Under the pieces are notes generated by a model that was given only the letters and a program-made list of their open reading frames with translations, ran no database searches and had not been told where the DNA came from. 64,000 nt of DNA from a bacterium (GTDB lineage Bacteria; Bacteroidota; Bacteroidia; Chitinophagales; Saprospiraceae). The position numbers were made by a program, and so were the translations under genes. Every line of letters begins with the position of its first letter. Position 1 is the stretch's first letter. The stretch lies in the NCBI GenBank assembly GCA_024742755.1, contig JANSXW010000001.1, positions 1 through 64,000 on the forward strand. The letters are read 5' to 3'. Shown here piece by piece: positions 16,059 through 24,499 of this stretch.

Positions 16059-17636
16059 ATGAACCTAAAGACAAATCTTCTTCTGTTCTGCCTGGCTTCA
16101 TGGGCTTGCGCAGCCACGCTGTACGCTCAAAACACAACGGCCGACCCCTTCGATGATTTCAATCAGAAGGTCGAAGCCATTACTAATCAAATTACTGAAG
16201 TGGAGATTCCTGAACGTACCATCAACCTGATAGAGTATGCCGGGCAGGCGCCTGACAGGGCAGGGACCTTTGACTTTCGGGAGTCCATTCAAAATGCTAT
16301 ACAGGAACTCTCGGCAAAGGGCGGTGGAACCCTGCACTTCCCCCATATCGCTGAACCGGATGCCTGGGTCAAGCTTACAATGGTTTACCGTATCAAAGGG
16401 CCGATCCACCTGGAAAGCAATATCGAACTACTGATCGACCACTCCGTGAAGCTCTTTTTTGAATGTGCTCCGGAGGCCTACCTCGTAGATGGCAAAGGCA
16501 CCCTTCGCCGGTACGAGGGCACCACGCTCTACAGCCTTAGCCCTCTGATTTATGCCTTCAACAAACGGAATATCCGCATCCGCGCCAACAAGGGCAATGG
16601 TGCCCTGCCGGAAATTACAGGAGATGGCGAGTCCTGGATTCAATGGAGCAACCAGGTGAAGGATCGCATGGAAGCAAGGGGGGAAGAGCCCTACTGGGAT
16701 TTCATCCGGGCCGTCAACAACGCCGATGTGCCCCTGCGGGAACGCCACTATACCGACCTGAACCGGCACCCCTTCCGCCCCATCATGATGGAGTTTTTTC
16801 ACTGTGAACAGGTGGAGGTCAATGGGCTGAAATTGTCGGATTCTCCGTTTTGGGTGGTCCACCCGGTATTCAGCCAGAACATGGCTTTTCGGAATATCAT
16901 TTTTGACGCTCAGAATGTCAATAACGACGGATTCGACCCGGAATCGTCCAGGAACATCCTCATCGAGGATATCATTTTCAACAACCATGATGATAATGTC
17001 GCCATCAAAGCAGGCCGGGACAAAGAAGGGCGGGACGGCGTTGACATCAGCGGCACCGAGCTCGAAGGGCTGGAATCCGACTATATCCACAATAACCGCC
17101 TTGGCGGGCCCACAGAGCATATCGTCTTCCGCAACAGCACCATACAGGGGCACTATGCCCTGGCCATAGGCAGTGAGATGTCGGGCAGTGTACGTAATAT
17201 CTACGCTTACAACTGCGTGGCGCCCATCTACGTCAAAACGGGCCTTTTCATCAAAAGCAGCCGCAAGCGCGGGGGGACAGTCAGCGATATTTACATCCGC
17301 AACTTCCAGATCAACCGGACATTACTGGATGCCATTGCGATAATCCCCAACTACGATGGGGATGCGGAGTCTACCTACCCGCCATCCTTTTCCAATATCT
17401 ACATCGAGCATTTCCGGGTAAATTCTACCGAAAACGGGCTGCGGTTGTACGGTTGGCCGGATGCTAAAACGAAGGACATCTACCTTAAGAATGTCCGCTT
17501 TGGCCAAGCGGCAGCGCCTCTGCAGTATAACTTTGTGGAGAACATCCGCCTGGAGCGTGTAAAAATCAACGATCAGGTGTACAACGAAACGCTGTCGCGC
17601 AGCGAAGCCGATGAGTCCACACCGAATCAAAACTAA
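16059..17636 (+). CDS. GH28 family glycosidase (polygalacturonase-like), secreted
   Basis: A right-handed beta-helix glycoside hydrolase of 525 residues with the signal peptide MNLKTNLLLFCLASWACAA. GH28 catalytic signatures are present in order: NNDGFDPESSRNILIED (the NxD motif, about residue 288), NNHDDNVAIKAG (DD motif), GHYALAIGSEMSG (GHG-like motif) and the GLFIKSS region replacing RIK. The first motif is NND rather than NTD and the third has Tyr in place of Gly, as in rhamnogalacturonan- and exo-acting members, so exact specificity for galacturonic or another uronic residue is open. It is 10 nt downstream of the TIM-barrel gene, and its stop overlaps the convergent sulfatase stop by four bases. 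Confidence 0.9.
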   Translation: MNLKTNLLLFCLASWACAATLYAQNTTADPFDDFNQKVEAITNQITEVEIPERTINLIEYAGQAPDRAGTFDFRESIQNAIQELSAKGGGTLHFPHIAEPDAWVKLTMVYRIKGPIHLESNIELLIDHSVKLFFECAPEAYLVDGKGTLRRYEGTTLYSLSPLIYAFNKRNIRIRANKGNGALPEITGDGESWIQWSNQVKDRMEARGEEPYWDFIRAVNNADVPLRERHYTDLNRHPFRPIMMEFFHCEQVEVNGLKLSDSPFWVVHPVFSQNMAFRNIIFDAQNVNNDGFDPESSRNILIEDIIFNNHDDNVAIKAGRDKEGRDGVDISGTELEGLESDYIHNNRLGGPTEHIVFRNSTIQGHYALAIGSEMSGSVRNIYAYNCVAPIYVKTGLFIKSSRKRGGTVSDIYIRNFQINRTLLDAIAIIPNYDGDAESTYPPSFSNIYIEHFRVNSTENGLRLYGWPDAKTKDIYLKNVRFGQAAAPLQYNFVENIRLERVKINDQVYNETLSRSEADESTPNQN

Positions 17637-19075
17637 TCTCCCGGTACCGGGGTGTCAAAATCAGCACCCCGGATATTTAACATCTGCTGATGCAGGCTAT
17701 CGGCCAGCTCCTGATAGCCCGGCTGCCCGGCGAGGTTATTCATTTGTTTGGGGTCTGACCTAAGGTCAAACAGCATGCGGGCGGCTATGCTGTCCGGCGC
17801 AGGCATCCACACCGTGTAGGCATAATCGCGGGTGATAAGGGAAAGCCCGTCTTCCCATTTGGAGAAGGCAAAACCGGGGCCCTCAGCACCGGGGTCTTCC
17901 AGTTGCGGTTTAAGGCTTTGCCCCATGAGGTGCTCCGGCCTGGGCAGCCCTGCCAAATCGCATAAGGTAGGATAAAGGTCCACAAGTTCAGCCACGGCAT
18001 TGGTCGCGGCAGGACTGTAGCCGGGGGCTCGCAGAAGGAGGGGCACGCGCTGTGCCTCCAGGAAGTTGAACTTTTTGCACCACATGCCATGATCACCAAG
18101 GTACCATCCATGATCGCCCCACAGTACGACGATGGTGTTATCGGCCAACCCATATTCCTCCAGGGCATCCAGTACCCGCCCCACCTGTGCATCTACATAA
18201 CTCACGGAAGCATAATACCCGTGAATCAGCTTGCGGGCCATGGAATCGGGCAACGGCCCTTCGGGCACGCCGTAGTACGCCAACAGTTCCGTCCAGGGGT
18301 GGAAGGCCTCCCCGGGTGCATTTTCCGGATGGTAAACCTGATGAACGGGCAGCTCAATGGCACCAGGGTCGTACATATCCCAGTACCAGGCAGGGGGTGT
18401 AAAGGGCAGATGGGGTTTGAGAAAACCGGTGGCCAGGAAAAAGGGCTGTTCCTGAGCCTGTAACTGCTTCAGGCGGGCTATGGCCAAGTTGGCAATCTTG
18501 CCATCAAAGTAAGCAGTATCGGGCAGATCGAGGCGCTCCCAGGGCAAACCGAGCTGATGCAGGGAGTCGAGGTAGAGGTTTTCTTCAGAGTGGTAATCTG
18601 TCCAGCGCAGGCGGCCCTGAAAACGCTCGGGGGGCACACTCCAGCCATTCAAATGATCATCAGGCCTATCAAACACCTTGCCGATCGAGTAGGTTTGATA
18701 GCCTTGCTGTTTGAAATGAGTATGCAAAGGGAGGGCTTCCGGATAGTCCTCATCCGCCCGGGTTCGGGCTCCAAGAAAGTGGTAACGCGTGGGGTAAGTG
18801 CCCGTAAGCACGCTCGCCCGTGAAGCGCCGCATACTGGCACCTGACAGTAAGCACGGTTGAATTGCACTGCCGTATTTGCCAGGCGATCTATATTTGGTG
18901 TATGAATATGGCTTGCGCCGTAAGCTCCCAACTCTGGCCGCAAATCATCCACAGCAATAAATAAAATGTTTGGAGGAGAGGCAGGTGTTGGCGCACTGCA
19001 ACCGGCACCGCTCATCAGAAGCAGCCCCAGTCCCAGGAGCCAGCACCCGGCCTTCAACAATTGGCTTTGCATCAT
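17633..19075 (-). CDS. Iduronate-2-sulfatase-like sulfatase with CxAxR site, lipoprotein
   Basis: A 480-residue S1 sulfatase. The lipobox SGAGC (Cys26) follows the signal helix. NILFIAVDDLRPELGAYG and HTPNIDRLANTAVQFNRAYC are typical of iduronate-2-sulfatase-like enzymes, as are SIGKVFDRPDDH and WGDHGWYLGDHGMWCKK near the active site. The formylglycine motif reads C82-G-A-S-R, with Ala where most type I sulfatases have Pro; CxAxR variants are known in this class, so it is probably active. It is the last gene of the long leftward group beginning at the HEAT-repeat sulfatase, 31 nt after the DUF1080 gene. Confidence 0.92.
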   Translation of the reverse strand: MMQSQLLKAGCWLLGLGLLLMSGAGCSAPTPASPPNILFIAVDDLRPELGAYGASHIHTPNIDRLANTAVQFNRAYCQVPVCGASRASVLTGTYPTRYHFLGARTRADEDYPEALPLHTHFKQQGYQTYSIGKVFDRPDDHLNGWSVPPERFQGRLRWTDYHSEENLYLDSLHQLGLPWERLDLPDTAYFDGKIANLAIARLKQLQAQEQPFFLATGFLKPHLPFTPPAWYWDMYDPGAIELPVHQVYHPENAPGEAFHPWTELLAYYGVPEGPLPDSMARKLIHGYYASVSYVDAQVGRVLDALEEYGLADNTIVVLWGDHGWYLGDHGMWCKKFNFLEAQRVPLLLRAPGYSPAATNAVAELVDLYPTLCDLAGLPRPEHLMGQSLKPQLEDPGAEGPGFAFSKWEDGLSLITRDYAYTVWMPAPDSIAARMLFDLRSDPKQMNNLAGQPGYQELADSLHQQMLNIRGADFDTPVPGD

Positions 19076-19106
19076 CCTAAATTCTTAATCATCAGTGGTC
19101 AACTCT

Positions 19107-20330
19107 TTAGTAACCTAAAAAAGGAATACCTTCCATATCTTTGAGCATCATATCCCTCACTTGTAAGGCCCGCCCGTCGGCATCTGCCCCCAACCAAAAC
19201 CCAAGGGGCCCGGCCCGGTCCAAAGCCGCAGGGACATGTGCCTCAGCTGTTTTCTGCCCATTGATAAACACGGCAACCTGATCGTCAAAAGCAAAAACCT
19301 CCAGCAAATTCCAGCCCGGAATTTCCGTGCTGCCTGCCGGAGCTCGGCCATAACCGATGATGGAGCCTGCCGGCCACTCTGCCAGGTTGTCCTTTGTGGC
19401 GTGTAAGCTGACAAACAGGCTGTTGGCTTGGCTCACAGATGCGGATAGCGTATCCCATCTTAGCACCATGGCCGCCGCCTGCGCTTCTTCCACCTTGAAC
19501 CGGCATTTGAAATAAAGGTTTCGGTAAGCCGATGCGGTGAGCAGCGCTCCCTCTTCAGCTGTAGCCGTACCCTTTAGCACTGTTTCGCTCACCCCCCATT
19601 CCACAGGGCCAGCCACACGCCAGCCTTCCAGGGCAGCTGTTTCCAATGCAGGCCTGAGCTTGCGCTTGATGGTCCGGCGTAAGTAGTCTTCGATGGTGGG
19701 CCCCAGGTATACGGGTTCAGGTAGTGGCTTTATGCGAATGTTGCGCCAAGACACTTCATGTTTGCGGAAGCCTCCATGGCACTGTAGCCCGATACGCCCC
19801 GAAAAACTGCGCCGCTCATGGGTTTCCATCATCAGGCTGTCGTTGATCCAGGCCTGAATGTGATCGCCTTCCGCCCGGATGCGCAGGTGGTTCCAGCCTT
19901 CTGCGTCAATATGACCGAGCCAGGGAGCGCGGGCGACCCCGTAAATGGATCCGCTCGGATAGTCTTTTTGCGGCTCATTCTCGAGGTTGATTTCATAACC
20001 CGTTACTGCCGGGTGCCCTCCCTTGAAGTCATTGTACCGGATAGCGACCCCGCTGTTGTGGGGTGGAGGCAGGTAGTACTCCACTTCCAGTTCAAAGTGG
20101 GCATATTCGGTTTCTGTCAGCAACCAGCCCCCCTTCATGGATGCCCGGTCTTTGAGTGTTAGCACACCATCTGCTATTTCGATATCAAAATCGCCAACGG
20201 CTTCCCACCCCGTCAGGTCTTTTCCGTTGAAAAGCTCCTGCCAGGAAACGGGCTCCTGGCAGAAGACGGAGTTGACATTGATCAACATCATCCAAAACAA
20301 TGTCCAATAGATGCTTCCTTTATCCTGCAT
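19107..20330 (-). CDS. Secreted protein with two DUF1080 (3-keto-disaccharide hydrolase-type) domains
   Basis: A 407-residue exported protein (signal helix SIYWTLFWMMLINVNSVFC). The first DUF1080 domain (about residues 28-205) has WQELFNGKDLTGWEAVGD, WLLTETEYAHFELEVEYYL, NSGVAIRYN, GYEINLENE and WNHLRIRAEGDHIQAWIND. A second, more diverged copy (about 235-405) repeats the concanavalin-like strands with WNLLEVFAFDDQVAVFING. The Pfam family is named for 3-keto-disaccharide hydrolases, and many members are carbohydrate-binding or lyase/hydrolase components of polysaccharide loci. The activity here is unknown. It lies between a T9SS-tailed glycosidase-like gene and a sulfatase gene, all leftward with short gaps. 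Confidence 0.8.
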   Translation of the reverse strand: MQDKGSIYWTLFWMMLINVNSVFCQEPVSWQELFNGKDLTGWEAVGDFDIEIADGVLTLKDRASMKGGWLLTETEYAHFELEVEYYLPPPHNSGVAIRYNDFKGGHPAVTGYEINLENEPQKDYPSGSIYGVARAPWLGHIDAEGWNHLRIRAEGDHIQAWINDSLMMETHERRSFSGRIGLQCHGGFRKHEVSWRNIRIKPLPEPVYLGPTIEDYLRRTIKRKLRPALETAALEGWRVAGPVEWGVSETVLKGTATAEEGALLTASAYRNLYFKCRFKVEEAQAAAMVLRWDTLSASVSQANSLFVSLHATKDNLAEWPAGSIIGYGRAPAGSTEIPGWNLLEVFAFDDQVAVFINGQKTAEAHVPAALDRAGPLGFWLGADADGRALQVRDMMLKDMEGIPFLGY

Positions 20331-20361
20331 GTATAAGCTTTGATGTTATGTTCTTATAAAA

Positions 20362-21867
20362 CTACTGAGCCCCTTTGACAAAGGAAGCCCGCCTCAGGCT
20401 GCCGTCCTGCATAAAGATCTGAACGTAGTAAAGCCCGGGAGGCAAAACGCCGGTATCCAGCGTCAGAGGATCCGCTGATCCATTCACTGTTGTGCCCATG
20501 ACCTTCTGCCCAAAGGGATTGTAAACAGCCAGCCCTCCGGTTTCGGCCACCGGGACATCCAGCGCCAACAGCTCACGGCAGGGGTTGGGAAAAGCCCTGA
20601 CGCCCGGCACTTCCCGGTTGAAGTCGAGCAGGCCCGTGGAGCTTTGGGCATAATCATACAGGGCTTTATACTTCGGTGCATCCGCTATCGCCTGCCCGGT
20701 GAAAGCCTTAGCACCCCAGCAATTTTGGCTTGAGCATTCGCCGGCATTGACATAGTGCGCAAAAACGGTCAGATAGTCGTCCAGCGCTTCCAGGTATTCG
20801 ATATACAAATCATACATCTGCGGCTGAAAATTGACCATATTAGCATTGGTCTGAATGTGCTGCCCACCCTCGTAGGCAACCAGGTTGACAGACTCATCTA
20901 TAGCTTTGACTTTTTCGTAATTCTTAATCACGCCATCCATACGGGAGCCTTTGGTGGGGTTGTCCCAGCGGTGGTCAAAGATATCGGTGTGCAACAGTTC
21001 CCACACGTTGGATACATTCGCATTCAGGCCATTGCCACCGAAATAGGGCGCTATGCCAAATACGTCCGGATGAAGCCCGTTGGGGTTTTCGTCGCTGTAC
21101 AGGTAGGTGAGTTGCTCATGTCCGATCCAGCTGTTGGTCGCCTGCCCGCAAATGGTTTTCACTACCCGGCTCTCAAACTCGTCACCGAATACACTTTGAA
21201 AGTTGCCCCACAATTCTGCCGAACGATGGGCTACATACTGCTGACGGGTAAGCTCCAGCGCAGCTCCCTGCTGATCGGCATAACTGCCCTGTTCCTGGAA
21301 ATTCCAGACTTCATTGGAGTACTCAACATATACTTTCAGGCCGGGCTTAAGCTGCCCGTGAATGAGTGCGGCCAGGTTGACGTGGTAGTCGTCTACAGCT
21401 TTGTGCGGCAGGCAAATCCACATATCTGCATCGGTGCGGTTGCAAAGGTCCACCATCCATTCATAGGCTATCCCTAAATCCTCATTGAAGGTGGCCGTTT
21501 GGCTCTGATCCGTTGGCAAGCGGCGCTGATGCCAGAACTGAATTGGTGATTTATTGGTCGGTACCCAGTCCATAAACCGAAGTACAGTGTAAAATTCTAT
21601 TTCTTCCAGGAAGGCTTCGTTCCAAACATTCTCGTTCACCAGGTGGTCATCACCAATACCGCTGTTCCAGGCTGACGAGAAGTTGACCCCGTTTTTGAAG
21701 GGCATCTCCCCGGTCCAGTCTACTCTGGCCCAGAAGTTGGTGCCGATCTCCATTTGCTGAGCACTGCTTGGGCAGGGGGCGCTCAGCATAAAAGCAATCA
21801 CCCAGAAGCCAAAGGCAAGAATACCTTTAGAAGAGGTGCCTGGGATATTTTCGGTTTTTTGTTTCAT
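20362..21867 (-). CDS. Putative secreted glycosidase with type IX secretion tail
   Basis: A protein of about 501 residues. The ATG at 21865-21867 is preferred; the open frame extends only to a TTG three codons earlier. After an N-terminal export signal, the body resembles a clan GH-A-type barrel: LKVYVEYSNEVWN carries a candidate acid/base Glu and SVNLVAYEGGQH a candidate nucleophile Glu. The last about 75 residues are a type IX secretion sorting domain: VRAFPNPCRELLALDVP, LAVYNPFGQKV, and LPPGLYYVQIFMQDG. It should therefore be secreted to or through the outer surface. I do not recognize its family. The MITE-like element lies just upstream, between it and the GH42-like gene, and may separate or weaken its transcription from upstream genes. 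Confidence 0.7.
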   Translation of the reverse strand: MKQKTENIPGTSSKGILAFGFWVIAFMLSAPCPSSAQQMEIGTNFWARVDWTGEMPFKNGVNFSSAWNSGIGDDHLVNENVWNEAFLEEIEFYTVLRFMDWVPTNKSPIQFWHQRRLPTDQSQTATFNEDLGIAYEWMVDLCNRTDADMWICLPHKAVDDYHVNLAALIHGQLKPGLKVYVEYSNEVWNFQEQGSYADQQGAALELTRQQYVAHRSAELWGNFQSVFGDEFESRVVKTICGQATNSWIGHEQLTYLYSDENPNGLHPDVFGIAPYFGGNGLNANVSNVWELLHTDIFDHRWDNPTKGSRMDGVIKNYEKVKAIDESVNLVAYEGGQHIQTNANMVNFQPQMYDLYIEYLEALDDYLTVFAHYVNAGECSSQNCWGAKAFTGQAIADAPKYKALYDYAQSSTGLLDFNREVPGVRAFPNPCRELLALDVPVAETGGLAVYNPFGQKVMGTTVNGSADPLTLDTGVLPPGLYYVQIFMQDGSLRRASFVKGAQ

Positions 21868-21915
21868 GATAATCAAGTTTTTTGTCTGTGAACAGGTATC
21901 TGTGATAGCCGTATT

Positions 21916-22083
21916 TAAGAGCGTGTTGGGATTTTAGTAATCGGTCTGCAAACCACACTTTTTTGCTTATACTTCGTCCCGAAAATCCTCATTTAGCTAA
22001 GGCTAAACTCCGGTTTTCGTGCCTCGTCTAACCAAAAAATTGTTAGTTTTCGACTAGAAGACCAAAGTCCCAACACGCTCTAA
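21916..22083. mobile_element. MITE-like element with 13-bp inverted ends and TAA duplication
   Basis: The element proper spans 21919-22080 (162 bp). The ends GAGCGTGTTGGGA and TCCCAACACGCTC are perfect 13-bp inverted repeats, flanked on both sides by TAA. A three-base TNA duplication and ends beginning GAGCGTGTT fit IS5-superfamily elements (recalled pattern). There is no reading frame for a transposase. The inside holds a second imperfect dyad, with arms beginning CGAAAATCC and ending GGTTTTCG around TTAGC/GCTAA at about 21981-22019, so the RNA would fold strongly. It lies exactly at the stop codon of the GH42-like gene, changing a TAA stop into TAG without damaging the protein. Confidence 0.8.
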
Positions 22084-24437
22084 GCCTCTTCCAATCTGAA
22101 AATACGCGTTTCGTAAGCTTTGGCTTTAAAAGCAACCCGCTGCGCTTTTTCGGCCAGCACCTCGCCGGTCAGGGCATCGGCTATTTTTGCTGGAGCCGGC
22201 AGGAAAACCTCCTGCTGCCCATCTCGTGCAGCGGTGAGGGATATGTAGCCGCTGTTGGCATAAATGAGGGCATGATCGCGGTTGTAGACATGCACCCCGG
22301 CTGATTCGGCGATATTGCGAATGATCTCAGGCTGCAACAAAGGTGCCGAGACGTAGACGGAGCGGTACTTCCCCATATCTTTGACCGCAAAGCCGGTGTG
22401 CCCGTATCCGCGCAATTGCCCCAGAGTGGTAGCACTCCGGTCATTGACGTAGAAAATGGGTGTGAACTTGTAGTCCTCCGTGTTTTTGGGCCAGGGCATC
22501 CACCGGATATCCCTGGTAAAGAACCCCGGGTCCATATCCGTACCGAAGCTTTCACCCTGCTTCACGCCTTTCAGAAAGGGGTGGCTATTGCCCGTCACTT
22601 CCACCTGAATGAAGTCCTGCTTGTCGATTTTGCCCATCTTCATTCCTGTGAGGGCTTCGATATGATTCAGGCTGCCGGTTTTGCCATCGAGGTAGCCCGG
22701 CGCATAGAACCAGATAGCCGTAGCTCCGTCAGCTTCCAGTTTTGCTTTAATCGCTTCGCGCATTTTAGGCGGCACATAATGCACATCCATGAAGACGTAG
22801 ACCTTGTAAGCTTTTTTGATCTCAGGCAGGGCTTCCAGGATATAATCATCAAACGGGAGTCCGACCTTTGGCATAAACCATTGGCGGAAAGCTTCGACAT
22901 AGAGGTTGCCAAAGACCTTCTCCATACGGCGATGGTAAAGTCCCTCATTAGAGGTAAATATGGCCATCTCTGTGACGGAAGCATTGTTCTCGCTTTGGTT
23001 CCGGTCCACCAGTTTTTTGAGTTGCCCGATGGTATTGAGCAGAGCGGGGTCATCAAACCAGAAGGGGCCCCAGGCTTCAGGGGAATGCCTTACGATAGGG
23101 AACATATTGCCCGGCCCGCCCTCCAGCCAGTAGGCGTGGCAGTTTTTGGTAAGGCTGTAGCTGACATCCCGCTTGAGCAACTGCTCAGACTCCCAGGGGT
23201 TGGAGGCATTTTGGTTGGGGCCCTCCCGGAGATGAGGCTTGCTGTCAATCTGATCAACCATTAATTTGCCATGCATCGTCACCGTGTCTACCGCATGCTG
23301 AGAATAATGCGTACCGTTGATACTCCGATTGTAGTAATGATAAGGCGAGTGCATGAAGTCCACCCATTCGGACTGCATCGCCAGCATAGCTGTGCCGTGG
23401 CCGTGGTGGTGGGGATAGAGGTTGCTATCATGCCGCCCGCAGTAGCTGTAGCCATACATCATACCGGCCAGGCGGGGTATATCCGAGCTTTGCTTTATGG
23501 TTTTGCACCAGTGTATACCAAGCTCCGCCAGCGTTTCGTCATAACACAGGTAATAATCGGCAATCCGGTTGCCCAGCGGCGTGAGGGTGTAAAAGAAGGA
23601 AGGGTCTTCTGCATACAATCGTTGCGCTTTGGAAGGCACACTTGCTGTTTCAAAGGTCACATTGGGGTCATTCCAGCTTTCACGCAGGGCGCGCTCATCG
23701 CCAGCATAACGCGCCCGGAGCCATTCCCGCAGGCGCTCCTGCATCGGTTTGGAGAAATCTGCCCAGCCAAACTTCCCCCCTGATTTGCGGTGGTGGCTAA
23801 ACCATTCATTAGCATTGTAAATGGGATTGAACCCGATGATATGCTGCGCATACTTGCTGTTGGAGAAGTACTTCACAAAAGCAGCAAAAGCCCGGGCACT
23901 GTCTTCCCACCATATTTTGGAAGCGATGGAGGCGGCCTCCAGGCGCTGCCCGGTATCGAACTGTGTCAGCTCGGCCTCATGGGCTTTGCACCATTTATAG
24001 GGAGCACCGCCGGCCGCGCCCACGTAAAGTATGAGGCGGATATCCGGTTTTTGCTCCACGAGGCGGCGGAGGTGGGCTTCGTACTTGTCGAAATAATACC
24101 CATCTTCCCCATTCCAGCAAAGGGAAATGGCCGTATCCAGAGAAGTGAAGTACACCTGAATGCCCGCCGGGTCATACATCTCCAGTTTCTCCGGCCCGTA
24201 ATCGCCGGGCAGGGCCAGGCGGGCCCACATACGGGAGGCCTTTTGCCCGTCGATGAAGAGCTCAGGGTAGCCATTAATGACTTTGACAACGGCGCCCTTT
24301 TCCGCAACCGCATCATCCAGATACATGGGGGTATCTTCAGCTGCTACCGCTGGAAATACCGGCGAGATGAGCGAAGAGGAAAAAGCAAGCCCGGCTTTTT
24401 TGAGGAAGTTCCGGCGGGAATCGTTTGATGACTGCAT
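22080..24437 (-). CDS. GH42-like beta-galactosidase family protein, Tat-type signal
   Basis: A 785-residue exported protein with the twin-arginine-like leader SRRNFLKKAGLAFSSSL. The N-terminal part (about 60-480) is a TIM barrel with AGIQVYFTSLDTAISLCW, FNPIYNANEWFSHH (candidate Asn-Glu acid/base) and MAIFTSNEGLYH. The middle (about 510-690) resembles the amidotransferase-like trimerization domain of GH42 beta-galactosidases: YKVYVFMDVHYVPPKM, GATAIWFYAPGY, HIEALTGMKMG. A short C-terminal beta domain ends RIFRLEEA. The likely role is release of galactose or a related sugar, but the sequence is far from classical GH42. Its stop codon is completed by the first base of the MITE-like element. Confidence 0.7.
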   Translation of the reverse strand: MQSSNDSRRNFLKKAGLAFSSSLISPVFPAVAAEDTPMYLDDAVAEKGAVVKVINGYPELFIDGQKASRMWARLALPGDYGPEKLEMYDPAGIQVYFTSLDTAISLCWNGEDGYYFDKYEAHLRRLVEQKPDIRLILYVGAAGGAPYKWCKAHEAELTQFDTGQRLEAASIASKIWWEDSARAFAAFVKYFSNSKYAQHIIGFNPIYNANEWFSHHRKSGGKFGWADFSKPMQERLREWLRARYAGDERALRESWNDPNVTFETASVPSKAQRLYAEDPSFFYTLTPLGNRIADYYLCYDETLAELGIHWCKTIKQSSDIPRLAGMMYGYSYCGRHDSNLYPHHHGHGTAMLAMQSEWVDFMHSPYHYYNRSINGTHYSQHAVDTVTMHGKLMVDQIDSKPHLREGPNQNASNPWESEQLLKRDVSYSLTKNCHAYWLEGGPGNMFPIVRHSPEAWGPFWFDDPALLNTIGQLKKLVDRNQSENNASVTEMAIFTSNEGLYHRRMEKVFGNLYVEAFRQWFMPKVGLPFDDYILEALPEIKKAYKVYVFMDVHYVPPKMREAIKAKLEADGATAIWFYAPGYLDGKTGSLNHIEALTGMKMGKIDKQDFIQVEVTGNSHPFLKGVKQGESFGTDMDPGFFTRDIRWMPWPKNTEDYKFTPIFYVNDRSATTLGQLRGYGHTGFAVKDMGKYRSVYVSAPLLQPEIIRNIAESAGVHVYNRDHALIYANSGYISLTAARDGQQEVFLPAPAKIADALTGEVLAEKAQRVAFKAKAYETRIFRLEEA

Positions 24438-24499
24438 AATGGCGTTTTTTGTGTACTTAAATCATGGCTCTGCCTGTAGCCGGAAGGTCTCGCCCCGCC

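Noticed and set aside
21981-22019. Riboswitch or conserved RNA in the gap before the T9SS-tailed gene
   Set aside because: The dyad belongs to an element with terminal inverted repeats and target duplication, which explains the structure better.
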